Origin: Cellulomonas sp. JH27-2
GTDB taxonomy: Bacteria > Actinomycetota > Actinomycetes > Actinomycetales > Cellulomonadaceae
NCBI RefSeq assembly: GCF_014837175.1
Contig: NZ_JACYFR010000005.1
Coordinates: 248,001 to 312,000, forward strand
Reading direction: 5' to 3'
DNA length: 64,000 nt
Part shown: one piece after another, positions 54,530 through 64,000 of the stretch
Layout: each line of letters opens with the position of its first letter
How positions within the stretch are numbered: the first letter of the stretch is position 1
Position numbers and translations under genes: made by a program
The notes under the pieces: generated by a model
Databases searched by the model: none
Seen by the model: the letters and a program-made list of their open reading frames with translations, nothing else
What the model was told of the DNA's origin: nothing

Positions 54530-55332
54530 CCGAGCACACCACCTCCGCGCGGCCCACGGTCGCCGACATCAGGCGCGTCGGTCAGCCCGACTCGATCCGC
54601 AAGCGCCGCAACGCCGAGCACTGGACCGCTGATGTGTACGGGCGGCGGATCTCGCCGTACCTGACCCTGGGTGCGCTGCGCCTGGGGATGAGCGCGAACG
54701 CGGTCACCTGGGTGATGCTCGCGATCGGCTGGGTCGCGGCGCTCACCGTGGCGCTGCCGGGCTGGGGCTTCGCGGTCCTGGCCGTGGTGCTGACGCACCT
54801 GCAGATGGTCGTGGACTCGTCCGACGGCGAGGTCGCGCGCTGGCGCGGGACCAGCGGACCGGTCGGGATCTTCATCGACAAGCTCGCGCACTACACGACC
54901 GAGGCGCTGATCGCGCTGGCGTTCGGCGTGCGAGCGGCCGGCGGGTTCGGCGAGATCTCCGACAACCTGGCCTGGACCACGTGGGGCGGGCTGTTCGCCA
55001 CGCTGCTGCTGCTCAACAAGGTCGTCAACGACCTCGTCGTCTCGTCGCGCGCGCAGGGCGGGCTGCCGCCCGCGAAGGACGCCGCCGAGGTCGCGGCGCC
55101 GCGCGTCAGCGGGGTGGCGCGGCTGCGCCGCGCGGCGCGGTTCGTCCCCTTCCACCGGCTGTTCCACGCCGTCGAGCTCGCGACCGTGATCGCGCTCGCG
55201 GCGATCATCGATGCCTTCGTCGGCGGGATCGACGTGACGCGCTGGACGCTGATCGGGCTCGTCGTCGCGGTCGTGGTGACTGGCCTGGGCCACGTGACCG
55301 CGATCCTGTCGTCGTCGAGGTTGCGCGCATGA
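54526..55332 (+). CDS. CDP-alcohol phosphotransferase family membrane enzyme
   Basis: A 268-residue membrane protein with about five to six helices. The CDP-alcohol motif D-x2-D-G-x2-A-R-x8-G-x3-D-x3-D is present as D97, D100, G101, A104, R105, G114 and D118, but the eighth position, the supposed catalytic base, is His122 and not Asp. Transfer of a phospho-alcohol from CDP to a lipid or lipid-linked acceptor is expected. It overlaps both neighbours by 4 bp (ATGA), so production is tightly linked to the TagF-like protein and the glycosyltransferase. This linkage and the changed residue make its substrate an open question. Confidence 0.9.
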   Translation: MTEHTTSARPTVADIRRVGQPDSIRKRRNAEHWTADVYGRRISPYLTLGALRLGMSANAVTWVMLAIGWVAALTVALPGWGFAVLAVVLTHLQMVVDSSDGEVARWRGTSGPVGIFIDKLAHYTTEALIALAFGVRAAGGFGEISDNLAWTTWGGLFATLLLLNKVVNDLVVSSRAQGGLPPAKDAAEVAAPRVSGVARLRRAARFVPFHRLFHAVELATVIALAAIIDAFVGGIDVTRWTLIGLVVAVVVTGLGHVTAILSSSRLRA

Positions 55333-56204
55333 GCCGCCCGCTGCCGACGATCGGCGTCGTCGTGCTGTCGATGGGCAACCGACCCGTCGACCTGACGATC
55401 GCCGTCAAGTCCGCCCTCGCGCAGGAGGGTGTCGAGACCGACGTCCTGGTGGTCGGCAACGGCTGGGAGCCCGAGGGCATCCCTGCCGGCGCGCGCTCGA
55501 TGGCGTTGCCGGAGAACCTCGGCATCCCCGAAGGTCGCAACGTCGGTGCCGCGCAGGTGAGCGGCGACCTGATCTTCTTCCTCGACGACGACGCCGTCAT
55601 CCCGTCCACCGATGCGCTGCGTACGATGGCCGAGCGGTTCGCGGCGCGCCCGAGGCTCGGGATGGCGCAGGCGCTGCTCACCACGGCGGACGGCTCGGAG
55701 CCGCCCGGCCGCTGGGTGCGCCGGCTGCGCAAGGGCGACCCGCGCCGCTCGAGCGTCATCTTCTCGGTGACCGAGGGCGTCACCGCGGTGCGTCGCGACG
55801 TGTTCGAGGGCGCCGGGGGCTGGGCGGGGGAGTTCTTCTACGCGCACGAGGGCATCGAGCTCGCGTGGCGGGTCTGGGATCAGGGCTTCGAGGTCTGGCA
55901 CATGGGCGACGTCGAGATGCACCACCCCGCCACGAGCCCGAGCCGGCACGCGGTCTCGCAGCTGCTCAACGGCCGCAACCGCGTCTGGCTGGCCCGACGC
56001 AACCTGCCCGTGGTGCTGCGCCCGCTGTACGTGGGGACGTGGACGGCGATCCAGGTGGTCCGTGACCGCAAGGACCGCTCCGCGCTGCGGGTCTGGTTCG
56101 ACGGCTTCCGCGAGGGGTGGCGGGACGATCCGGGCGAAGCGCGCATCATCTCCTGGCGCACCGTCGCGGTCATGACCCTCAAGGGCCGACCGCCGATCAT
56201 CTGA
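55329..56204 (+). CDS. Family 2 glycosyltransferase
   Basis: A 291-residue GT-A transferase, last gene of the CDP-alcohol operon. The N-terminal part has TIGVVVLSMGNRPVDLTIAVKSALAQ and NLGIPEGRNVGAAQVSGDLIFFLDDDAVI, where the D-D-D cluster would hold the metal. The acceptor side has FFYAHEGIELAWRVWDQGFEVWHM. It resembles rhamnosyl- or galactosyl-transferases of surface polymers. No membrane helix is seen. The ATG overlaps the previous stop (ATGA). It may add the sugar that caps or branches the polyol-phosphate chain. Confidence 0.88.
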   Translation: MSRPLPTIGVVVLSMGNRPVDLTIAVKSALAQEGVETDVLVVGNGWEPEGIPAGARSMALPENLGIPEGRNVGAAQVSGDLIFFLDDDAVIPSTDALRTMAERFAARPRLGMAQALLTTADGSEPPGRWVRRLRKGDPRRSSVIFSVTEGVTAVRRDVFEGAGGWAGEFFYAHEGIELAWRVWDQGFEVWHMGDVEMHHPATSPSRHAVSQLLNGRNRVWLARRNLPVVLRPLYVGTWTAIQVVRDRKDRSALRVWFDGFREGWRDDPGEARIISWRTVAVMTLKGRPPII

Positions 56205-56263
56205 GGCAACCAATTTGCGGTCGATACTGGATGCTGCGGCGCGGGCGTGTCACAGTTGCCCCC

Positions 56264-58354
56264 ATGCGCCACGGTAGTCGTCTCTCGTTCACTCCTGTCA
56301 CACGCCTCGCAGCCTCGATCCTGGCCGCGGTGCTGGTGCTGGCGGGGCTGACGGTGGCGCTCCCAACGGCCGCGGAGGCGGCGACGACGTCGCACACGCT
56401 GACCGCGCCGACGTCGGTCCACCTGGGGACGTCGGCGACGATGAAGGCCACCTGGATCACGAAGGGCAAGCGTGCGACGGGCAGCGTCCTGCTGCAGAAG
56501 CGCTCCGGCGGCACGTGGAAGACGGTCGCGAAGGTCAAGCTCGTCAAGGGCAACGGGTCGGTCGCCATCAAACCCGCGGCGAGCGCGACGTACCGGCTGC
56601 ACAGCGCGACGTACAACAGCGCTTCGAAGACCGTGAAGGTGGTGCGCAACTGGCTCTCGTTCGGGCCGAGCGCGGGCGCGTCCATCAAGGTCGGGACCTC
56701 GGTGAACCTCACGCTCAAGGTCTACAAGGACGCCAAGCCCGTCACGCGGATCGTGGCGCTGCAGCGGCTCTCGGGCAAGAAGTGGGTCACGGTCCAGAAG
56801 CTGAAGGTCAGCAGCACGGGCACGACCGTCGCCGTGAAGCCGACCTCGACGACGAAGTACCGCCTGGTCCGCTACTCGCTGACGAGCGCCATCCGCACCG
56901 TGACGGTCGACCGCGACTGGGCGTCCCTGTCGTTCTCGTCGCGCTCGCTCGCCACCTCCACCTCGACCACGACAGCGACCGCCACCTGGTACTCCGCGGG
57001 CAAGAAGGCCACCGGAACGATGACGCTCCAGCAGCGCATCGGGTCCGGAGCCTGGACCACGGCCGCGAAGGTCAAGGTCACGGGCGGCATCGGCACGGTG
57101 ACCGTCAAGCCGCTGGTCTCGCGCACCTACCGCCTGCTCGCCGGTTCCGTGTCGAGCTCGTCGGTCAAGGTGAGCGTGAAGACCGTCATCCCGGCATCGT
57201 TCACGATCAAGGGTTCCGGTTTCGGTCACGGCGTGGGGATGTCGCAGTATGGCGCCTACGGCATGGCGCTCGACGGGTACAGCGCCACCAAGATCTTGCA
57301 GCACTACTACTCGGGCGACACGGTCGGGCTCGATGGGCTGTCCTCCAAGACTTCCATCGCAGTCCAGATCGACAACGCAAGGACGTCACTGCCTGTCCAG
57401 ATCGTGGGTGGAGCGTGGCGTGTTGGTACGACGCCCGGGCTCTCGACGTTGGCGGGCTCGGCGAGCGCGACGATCAAGTTCGCGGTTGCGAAGGACGGAA
57501 AGTCGGTTACTGCGACGTACGGCAGCAAGAGCGTGACGTCGCCGAGTCTCGCCCTGCAGTGGGGTGGGACTACGTACTTCCCCTCACTGACGACCGGCAT
57601 CTATGCCACCTGGGATGCGACGGCCAATCGGTATCACTACGGCCAGCTCCGGATCAGCGTGCTGAACAAGAAGCTGAACATCGTGAACGACGTTCGACTG
57701 CAGACCGAGTACCTGTACGGCCTGGGCGAGGTTCCGTCGAGCTGGTCGATGGAAGCGCTGAAGGCGCAGGCGATCGCGGCGCGCTCCTATGCGGAGACGA
57801 CGCACCGCACTGGTTGCGGTTGCGACATCCTGGACAGCACGAGCGACCAGAATTACGTCGGCTGGAAGAAGGTGACCGGCACGGACGGTGCTCGATGGGT
57901 CGCAGCAGTCGACGCCACCGTGGACGCCGCGACGGGCCAGGGCAAGGTCGTCAAGACGAATGCTGGCAAGGTCGAGCACACCTACTACTACTCGTCCTCT
58001 GGTGGCAGCACGCTCAACAGCGAGGATGTGTGGGTCGCCGCGATCCCCGCGATGAGGTCCGTCGACGATCCGTGGAGCCTGGACCCCAGGGTCGGCAACT
58101 CGCTCTCTACATGGTCCGTGTCGCTGAGCCAAGCGAGCGCAGCCAAGATGCTCGGCCTCAAGGATGTCGTCGCGATCTCGCTGTCTCACTACACAGGAGG
58201 CGGGCTGAAATCGATGACCGGAACATCGTCGATGGGCCTGACGGCTACGGTGATCGGTAAGGCGGACGCCATGCGCAGCAAGCTGAATGCATACGCCACC
58301 GGCACGGTCTACGGTCCCTGGGTGAGGTCGGCAACACCGGTGCCGCCGAAGTAG
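56264..58354 (+). CDS. Secreted SpoIID/LytB-domain protein with three beta-type modules
   Basis: A 696-residue exported protein. The signal peptide ends near AAEAATTS. Three Ser/Thr/Lys-rich modules of about 90 residues each follow (about 45-300), with repeats such as TGSVLLQKRSGGTWKTVAKVK and TGTMTLQQRIGSGAWTTAAKVK. The SpoIID/LytB domain (about 305-690) has GSGFGHGVGMSQYGAYGMA, YLYGLGEVPSSW with the catalytic-type Glu, and ALKAQAIAARSYAE. SpoIID enzymes are lytic transglycosylases acting on stem-less glycan, often with an amidase, and one is encoded 1.1 kb away. The SpoIID half uses visibly more A/T-ending codons than the N-terminal half. Confidence 0.88.
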   Translation: MRHGSRLSFTPVTRLAASILAAVLVLAGLTVALPTAAEAATTSHTLTAPTSVHLGTSATMKATWITKGKRATGSVLLQKRSGGTWKTVAKVKLVKGNGSVAIKPAASATYRLHSATYNSASKTVKVVRNWLSFGPSAGASIKVGTSVNLTLKVYKDAKPVTRIVALQRLSGKKWVTVQKLKVSSTGTTVAVKPTSTTKYRLVRYSLTSAIRTVTVDRDWASLSFSSRSLATSTSTTTATATWYSAGKKATGTMTLQQRIGSGAWTTAAKVKVTGGIGTVTVKPLVSRTYRLLAGSVSSSSVKVSVKTVIPASFTIKGSGFGHGVGMSQYGAYGMALDGYSATKILQHYYSGDTVGLDGLSSKTSIAVQIDNARTSLPVQIVGGAWRVGTTPGLSTLAGSASATIKFAVAKDGKSVTATYGSKSVTSPSLALQWGGTTYFPSLTTGIYATWDATANRYHYGQLRISVLNKKLNIVNDVRLQTEYLYGLGEVPSSWSMEALKAQAIAARSYAETTHRTGCGCDILDSTSDQNYVGWKKVTGTDGARWVAAVDATVDAATGQGKVVKTNAGKVEHTYYYSSSGGSTLNSEDVWVAAIPAMRSVDDPWSLDPRVGNSLSTWSVSLSQASAAKMLGLKDVVAISLSHYTGGGLKSMTGTSSMGLTATVIGKADAMRSKLNAYATGTVYGPWVRSATPVPPK

Positions 58355-58364
58355 GCCGCACCGG
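58337..58364. terminator. Weak hairpin between convergent SpoIID and rmlB genes
   Basis: CCGGTGC and GCACCGG flank a 14-base loop around the stop codon of the SpoIID gene. The stem is short. Confidence 0.35.
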
Positions 58365-58375
58365 CGCCGTCGACC

Positions 58376-59450
<1,075 letters not shown>

Positions 59451-59496
59451 GGACGGCGTCGCGTGCCTGACGCAACGGTTCGAGGGGGAGCATCGC

Positions 59497-62298
59497 ATGG
59501 TCCGCAAGCTGGTCGTGGCGGCCGTCGGTCTGTCGGTCGCGATCGGGGGGATGGTCGTCCCGGCGCAGGTGGCCGGCGCCGTCGGCCCCGAGGTGTCTCC
59601 CGTCGTCCTCGCGCCCGACGAGGACGCTGCCGCGCCTGTCGACGGCGCATCCGCCGACGGGTCGTCGGACGCGACTGCCGTCGACCCCGAGGTTGTCGAC
59701 CCTGACGTCACCGCCGTGCCCGTCGACGGTGTGGACCCGGCCGCGAGCCGCGACGCGAGCGCTTACGCGCCGGCCCGGACGGACGGATCGTCCGCGTCCG
59801 CGCCAGCGGTGGCGGCGGTCGACCCCGACGACGTCGTCGCGCTGGGGGCGCGGACGTTCACGGGCCACTTCCTGGTCGCGGGCGTGACCTGGGACCCGGG
59901 TCAGGACATCGCGGTCACGCAGGTCGCCGTGCGGGTGCGCGAGGGTGGGACCTGGACGCCCTGGCAGGACCTCGACGTCGTCGACGTGGGCGTGCCGGGG
60001 GAGCGGCCGGGCACCGAGCCGCTGATCAGCTCGGGTGCGGACGCCGCGCAGGTGCGCGTGGCGACTGCCGGCGGAGACGCCGAACCGGCGGGCCTGCGAC
60101 TCGACGTGATCGACCCCGGGACGACGCCCGTCGCGAGCACCTCCACGAGCACGCCCACCCGCACCTCGGGGGACACGGGCGTGCGGGCAGTCGCCGACGT
60201 CGTCCCCGCCGTCGAGACGGTGCCCGCACCGACGCCCACACCGACCTCGGCCCCGACGCCCACGCCCACGCCGACCACGCCGACCACCCCGAGCACCGTG
60301 ACCGTCGCGGCGAAGACCGGCGCGAAGGGCGACGTCATCCGCCCGAGGATCGTCACGCGCAAGCAGTGGGGCGCCAACGAGAAGCGGGGCAGCGCGTGGC
60401 CGGAGGTGTCGTCGCGCCTGACCGCGATGTACCTGCACCACACCGCCGGCACGAACAGCTACTCGAAGTCCCAGTCCGCGGCGATCGTGCGCGGCATCTA
60501 CGCGTTCCACACCGGCAGCCGCGACTGGCCGGACATCGGCTACCAGTTCCTCGTCGACCGGTTCGGGACTATCTACCAGGGGCGCCGTGACGCGATGACG
60601 GACCTGCCGATCGGCGCCCAGGCCGGGGGGTACAACACCGACACGATCGGCGTGTCCGCCATGGGGAACTTCCAGACCGGGAACCCACCGGCCGCCATGG
60701 TCGCGTCCGTCGAGAAGGTGTTCGCATGGCAGGCCTACGCGCACGGCCTGAACGCGACCGGGCGCGCCACGCTCATCACCGGGTCGAGCACGGGGAGCAA
60801 CACGAAGGCGAAGGCGGGGGCGAAGGTCTCCGTGCCCGTGATCCTGGGGCACCGCGACACGAACGGCACGGCGTGCCCGGGGTGGCGGCTCTACGAGAAG
60901 CTCCCGGCCATCCGCAAGGCGGTCAAGAAGCAGGTCACGGCGGCGATCGCGAAGTACGGCAAGCCGGTTCCCGCGCTGCCCGCACCCACCGCCGTCGCGC
61001 CGACGAGCACGCAGGTGCCGGTCCAGTGGGCGTCGTCGTCGACCTACCGGTGGAAGGCCGTCAAGGGCGCGGTGTCCTACCAGGTCCTCACCCGGTCGTC
61101 GGGCTTGACGTACGCGATGGACGACGACCGCGCGTGGACCGTGCTCAAGACGGTCAAGGGCACGTCGACGTCGATCGCCACCGACCCCGGTCGTACGCGC
61201 GTGATCGCGGTTCGGGCGATCGACAGCAAGGCGCGGCGGGGTCTGGTCACGGTGATCGGCCAGGTCACACGCCTCGTCGACTGGTCGAGCGTCGCCCGGT
61301 CCGCGTCCTGGAAGCGCAGCACCGCGACCGGGTACACGACGTACCGCACGACGACGAGCGGGGCGACGCTCACCGTGAAGAGCGTCAAGCAGGCCCGCGC
61401 CGTCCTCCTGCAGGTCGCACGCGGACCGGCCACCGGCCGGATCGAGGTCAAGGCGGGCAGCAAGCGGCTCGGGTACGTCGAGACCCGTTCCTCGACGACG
61501 ACGTCGCGGGCGGTCGTCCGCCTCGACCTTCCCGCCTCCACGTCCGGCACGATCACGCTGCGCACGGTCGCCGGCCGCGGCCCGGTGACCGTGGCGGGCA
61601 TCGCGTTCCCGAGGGTCAGGACCGCAGCCCTGACGCTCGGCCTCGGGCGGCTGCCGTCCGCGACGCCGACGAAGGTCGCGCTGTCCGCCTCGCAGGCACC
61701 GTTCCTCGAGGCCACGTCGTCGGTCTACCGCTGGAAGAAGGTGTCGACGGCCGTCCGCTACGAGGTGTTCGTCCGTACCGCGGCGCACGGCAAGGCGTTG
61801 CCGTCGTCGTGGACGAAGGTGAGGACCACGACCGGGACGTCGTACCGGCTGCCCACCTCGCCGTCCGGGCGCACGTGGCTGGTGGGGGTCCGGGCGGTCG
61901 GCAAGGGCGGCTCGAGCGCGATCACGTCCTTTCCGCGGGCGACGCGTCCCGTGTCGAGCGCGCTCGTGAAGCGGTCGTCGGGGTGGACCACCAAGCACGG
62001 CGACAGCTGGTACCGGGCTCAGGTGTGGCAGGCGACGACCGCCAAGCGGACGCTGACGGTGACGTCCGCGAAGAGCGTGCGCGCGGTGCGGCTCATCGTT
62101 GCGTCGGCGCCCGGGCGTGGGCGCGTCGTGGTCAAGATCGGCTCGACGACCATCAAGACGGTCTCGACCGCATCGGCCCAGCCAACGGCCCACCGGCACC
62201 TCGACATCGTCCTGCCCAGGACCATGAGCGGGACCCTGACCGTGACGGCGCTGGACCGCAAGACGGTCAGGATCTCTGCCATCGTGCTGGGGCGTTGA
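59497..62298 (+). CDS. Secreted N-acetylmuramoyl-L-alanine amidase (PGRP/Amidase_2) with long repeat-like tail
   Basis: A 933-residue exported wall hydrolase that cuts the bond between muramic acid and L-alanine. A signal peptide (about 1-28) is followed by an acidic region and a beta domain (about 108-215), a Pro/Thr linker (about 245-270), then the zinc amidase: MYLHHTAGTNSYS (ligand His in H314/H315), YQFLVDRFGTIYQGR, and GHRDTNGTACPG (H452, C460). Residues 490-933 are beta-type modules (SSTYRWKAVKGAVSYQVLTR and SSVYRWKKVSTAVRYEVFVR) that probably bind wall polymer. GGGGGAG precedes the ATG. Confidence 0.92.
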   Translation: MVRKLVVAAVGLSVAIGGMVVPAQVAGAVGPEVSPVVLAPDEDAAAPVDGASADGSSDATAVDPEVVDPDVTAVPVDGVDPAASRDASAYAPARTDGSSASAPAVAAVDPDDVVALGARTFTGHFLVAGVTWDPGQDIAVTQVAVRVREGGTWTPWQDLDVVDVGVPGERPGTEPLISSGADAAQVRVATAGGDAEPAGLRLDVIDPGTTPVASTSTSTPTRTSGDTGVRAVADVVPAVETVPAPTPTPTSAPTPTPTPTTPTTPSTVTVAAKTGAKGDVIRPRIVTRKQWGANEKRGSAWPEVSSRLTAMYLHHTAGTNSYSKSQSAAIVRGIYAFHTGSRDWPDIGYQFLVDRFGTIYQGRRDAMTDLPIGAQAGGYNTDTIGVSAMGNFQTGNPPAAMVASVEKVFAWQAYAHGLNATGRATLITGSSTGSNTKAKAGAKVSVPVILGHRDTNGTACPGWRLYEKLPAIRKAVKKQVTAAIAKYGKPVPALPAPTAVAPTSTQVPVQWASSSTYRWKAVKGAVSYQVLTRSSGLTYAMDDDRAWTVLKTVKGTSTSIATDPGRTRVIAVRAIDSKARRGLVTVIGQVTRLVDWSSVARSASWKRSTATGYTTYRTTTSGATLTVKSVKQARAVLLQVARGPATGRIEVKAGSKRLGYVETRSSTTTSRAVVRLDLPASTSGTITLRTVAGRGPVTVAGIAFPRVRTAALTLGLGRLPSATPTKVALSASQAPFLEATSSVYRWKKVSTAVRYEVFVRTAAHGKALPSSWTKVRTTTGTSYRLPTSPSGRTWLVGVRAVGKGGSSAITSFPRATRPVSSALVKRSSGWTTKHGDSWYRAQVWQATTAKRTLTVTSAKSVRAVRLIVASAPGRGRVVVKIGSTTIKTVSTASAQPTAHRHLDIVLPRTMSGTLTVTALDRKTVRISAIVLGR

Positions 62299-62371
62299 TG
62301 CGTCCTGACCTGCAGCTTCGCCCCTCTTGCAGCGACGGCGCGCGATAGATCACCCAGGCAATCGGCGCAGG

Positions 62372-62377
62372 TATACT
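62372..62377 (+). promoter_or_regulatory. -10 element of the methyltransferase gene
   Basis: TATACT, the best -10 consensus match in this end of the window, lies 68 bp before the start codon, within a relatively A/T-rich patch. Confidence 0.5.
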
Positions 62378-62444
62378 GCTCCCGCCCATCTGTGCGTGAG
62401 GGGTCGCCCCCGGCTCGTGCGCACACATCCGAGCAGGGAGCACG

Positions 62445-64000
62445 ATGCACGAGACGACGACGGATCCGGTGCGGCAGCAGCCACGACTGGCGCACAGCAC
62501 GGGTTCGGGAGGGTCTCGCACCCTTGCCATCGATCCGGTCGTCTTCATGCAGCCTCTGCATCTCATGCCCTCGGGGTGGCTGGAGCACGTCCCGTTCGCG
62601 TTCTGGCTGGCAGCGACCCACCGGCCGACGACGTTCGTCGAGCTCGGGACGCACTACGGCGTCTCCTACTTCGCCTTCTGCCAGGCGCTGGACGTCACAG
62701 GGCAGGCGACCCGCTGCTTCGCTGTGGACGCGTGGAAGGGCGACGAGCACGCGGGTGCGTACGGACCGGAGGTGTTCCGGGCCGTCCGTGATCACAACGA
62801 ACGCCTCTACTCCCGCTTCTCGACGCTCATGCCCATGTTGTTCGACGACGGCCTCGAGTTCTTCGCGGACGGCGAGATCGACCTCCTGCACATCGACGGC
62901 TACCACACGTACGAGGCTGCGCGTCACGACTTCGAGTCCTGGCTGCCGAAGCTCTCCCGCCGGGCGGTCGTCGTGCTCCACGACACGAACGAGCGGAAGG
63001 ACGACTTCGGAGCCTTCCGGTTCGCCGACGAGCTGCGTTCGATCTACCCCGTCGTGCAGTTCTCGCACGGGCATGGTCTGACTGTCGTGGCCGTCGGTCC
63101 CGACCAGAACCAGGAGATGCAGGAATTCTTCCGTACGGGCCACGACGGCGCGGCCCTGAGTGACCTGCAGAAGGTGTTCGGTCGGCTGGGCAAGGCATGT
63201 GCTCAGGACTTCCTCAAGCGGTCGCTCGAGGTCGAGCTGCGCGACACCAAGCGAGAACGCGATCGTCTGAAGAGCGACCTGGAGGGAGCCCGTGCTCTCG
63301 TCGGTGAGACCGAGAGCGAACGTGGCGCGCTCGAGCGCGCGATCATCGAGCGTGAGGCGACGTTCGACGCGGAGCGTCTCAAGGCGGAGTCCGAGCTGGC
63401 CACCGCCCGCCAGAACCTGCGCGTCGCGGCGAGGTCGGCGCGCACGATGGGCGAGGCGGCCCGGGCGGCCAAGACCACCCTGTCGGGGCGGGACCGTGAG
63501 CTTGCGGCGGCGAAGAAGAGCGCGGCGGCCCGCAAGCGCGAGATCGCCAAGATGAAGCGGTCCACGTCGTGGCGCCTCACGGCGCCGTTGCGTGCCATCG
63601 CGCGCGCTGTCAGGCGCCCCAACCGGCGGCGTGACGCCACCGGGGGAGCGGGAGCCGCGCCGCGCCGCTCCGCTCCTGCGCGGCCCAACGGCGGCGCCCC
63701 GAGCGCGCCCGTCGTCGACGCTCGCTGGTACATGAGGTACTACCCCGACGTAGCGGTCCAAGGGCTCGACGCGGTGACGCACTATGCCGCCATCGGTGCT
63801 GCGCAGAAGAGGCACCCCAACCCCGACGCGTTCAGACGCGCCGAGGTCCCGGCGTTCGACGCCGACTGGTATCTCAAGGCCTACCCCGACGTCGCCAAGG
63901 CCGGCATGGACCCCGTCGTCCATTACTCGCTGTTCGGGCGGCGTGAGAAGCGCTCTCCCGTCCCGACCGCCCTTCCCGTCAAGCGGCAGGCCATCCGACG
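62445..64000 (+). CDS. Methyltransferase with coiled coil and C-terminal YPD-type repeats (3' end outside the window)
   Basis: At least 518 residues, open at the right edge. Residues about 30-215 form a class I SAM-dependent methyltransferase fold (TTFVELGTHYGVSYFAFCQAL, RCFAVDAWKGDEH, IDLLHIDGYHTYEAARHDFESWLPKL, VVVLHDTNER). A Glu/Arg/Lys-rich coiled coil covers about 260-380. Then come an Arg/Pro-rich stretch and two copies of a repeat (RWYMRYYPDVAVQGLDAVTHYAAIG and DWYLKAYPDVAKAGMDPVVHYSLFG). The repeat also occurs on other sugar-active and methyltransferase proteins. AGGGAG precedes the ATG. It probably methylates or elongates a polymer; the specific reaction is unknown. Confidence 0.85.
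   Translation, partial: MHETTTDPVRQQPRLAHSTGSGGSRTLAIDPVVFMQPLHLMPSGWLEHVPFAFWLAATHRPTTFVELGTHYGVSYFAFCQALDVTGQATRCFAVDAWKGDEHAGAYGPEVFRAVRDHNERLYSRFSTLMPMLFDDGLEFFADGEIDLLHIDGYHTYEAARHDFESWLPKLSRRAVVVLHDTNERKDDFGAFRFADELRSIYPVVQFSHGHGLTVVAVGPDQNQEMQEFFRTGHDGAALSDLQKVFGRLGKACAQDFLKRSLEVELRDTKRERDRLKSDLEGARALVGETESERGALERAIIEREATFDAERLKAESELATARQNLRVAARSARTMGEAARAAKTTLSGRDRELAAAKKSAAARKREIAKMKRSTSWRLTAPLRAIARAVRRPNRRRDATGGAGAAPRRSAPARPNGGAPSAPVVDARWYMRYYPDVAVQGLDAVTHYAAIGAAQKRHPNPDAFRRAEVPAFDADWYLKAYPDVAKAGMDPVVHYSLFGRREKRSPVPTALPVKRQAIR

Overview
The window is very GC-rich, densely coded DNA from an actinobacterium. Support for this comes from a WhiB1-type regulator, the coproporphyrin-dependent haem genes hemH and hemQ, a PdtaS-type histidine kinase, two LCP proteins, many GTG/TTG starts and many apparent leaderless promoters. 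A secreted GH81 beta-1,3-glucanase with a Pro/Thr linker, next to LacI-type control of a sugar ABC transporter, suggests a polysaccharide-degrading soil actinobacterium of the Cellulomonas kind; the genus is an inference. No rRNA, tRNA, CRISPR array, insertion sequence or prophage was seen, and no gene-free stretch exceeds 300 bp.

Left part (1-13.5 kb): the end of a sugar ABC permease; hemH and hemQ; a META-domain protein; the GH81 glucanase; a convergent glutamate dehydrogenase; then a minus-strand sugar system made of a lipoprotein binding protein, two permeases and a LacI regulator. The transporter promoter carries three 14-bp boxes and the glucanase promoter one, all close to the CebR/CelR operator TGGGAGCGCTCCCA. 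This suggests one beta-glucan regulon joining an extracellular enzyme to an uptake system.

Middle part (13.5-35.8 kb): a PdtaS-like kinase, whiB1, an orphan EssC/FtsK-like triple-ATPase protein, a MacB/FtsX-type ABC exporter with a NarL-type two-component pair, a second OmpR-type two-component pair, manA, a secreted HAD phosphatase, a GtrA protein, purK and purE separated by a toxin-antitoxin pair on the other strand, and two LCP wall-polymer ligases.

Right part (35.8-64 kb): a cell-envelope polymer locus. It has galE, three acyltransferases (two with SGNH domains), two family 2 glycosyltransferases, three TagF-like polyol-phosphate transferase genes with four catalytic domains, a cytidylyltransferase, a CDP-alcohol phosphotransferase, a dTDP-glucose dehydratase, and a set of secreted wall-active proteins (HKD phosphodiesterase-like, two CHAP-like, SpoIID/LytB, amidase). 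Several of these secreted proteins share similar Ser/Thr/Lys-rich beta-type modules. The last gene, a methyltransferase with a coiled coil and C-terminal repeats, runs off the right edge. Together these look like synthesis, attachment, decoration and remodelling of a teichoic-acid-like polymer. The compact operon at 52.6-56.2 kb is the best candidate for undescribed chemistry.
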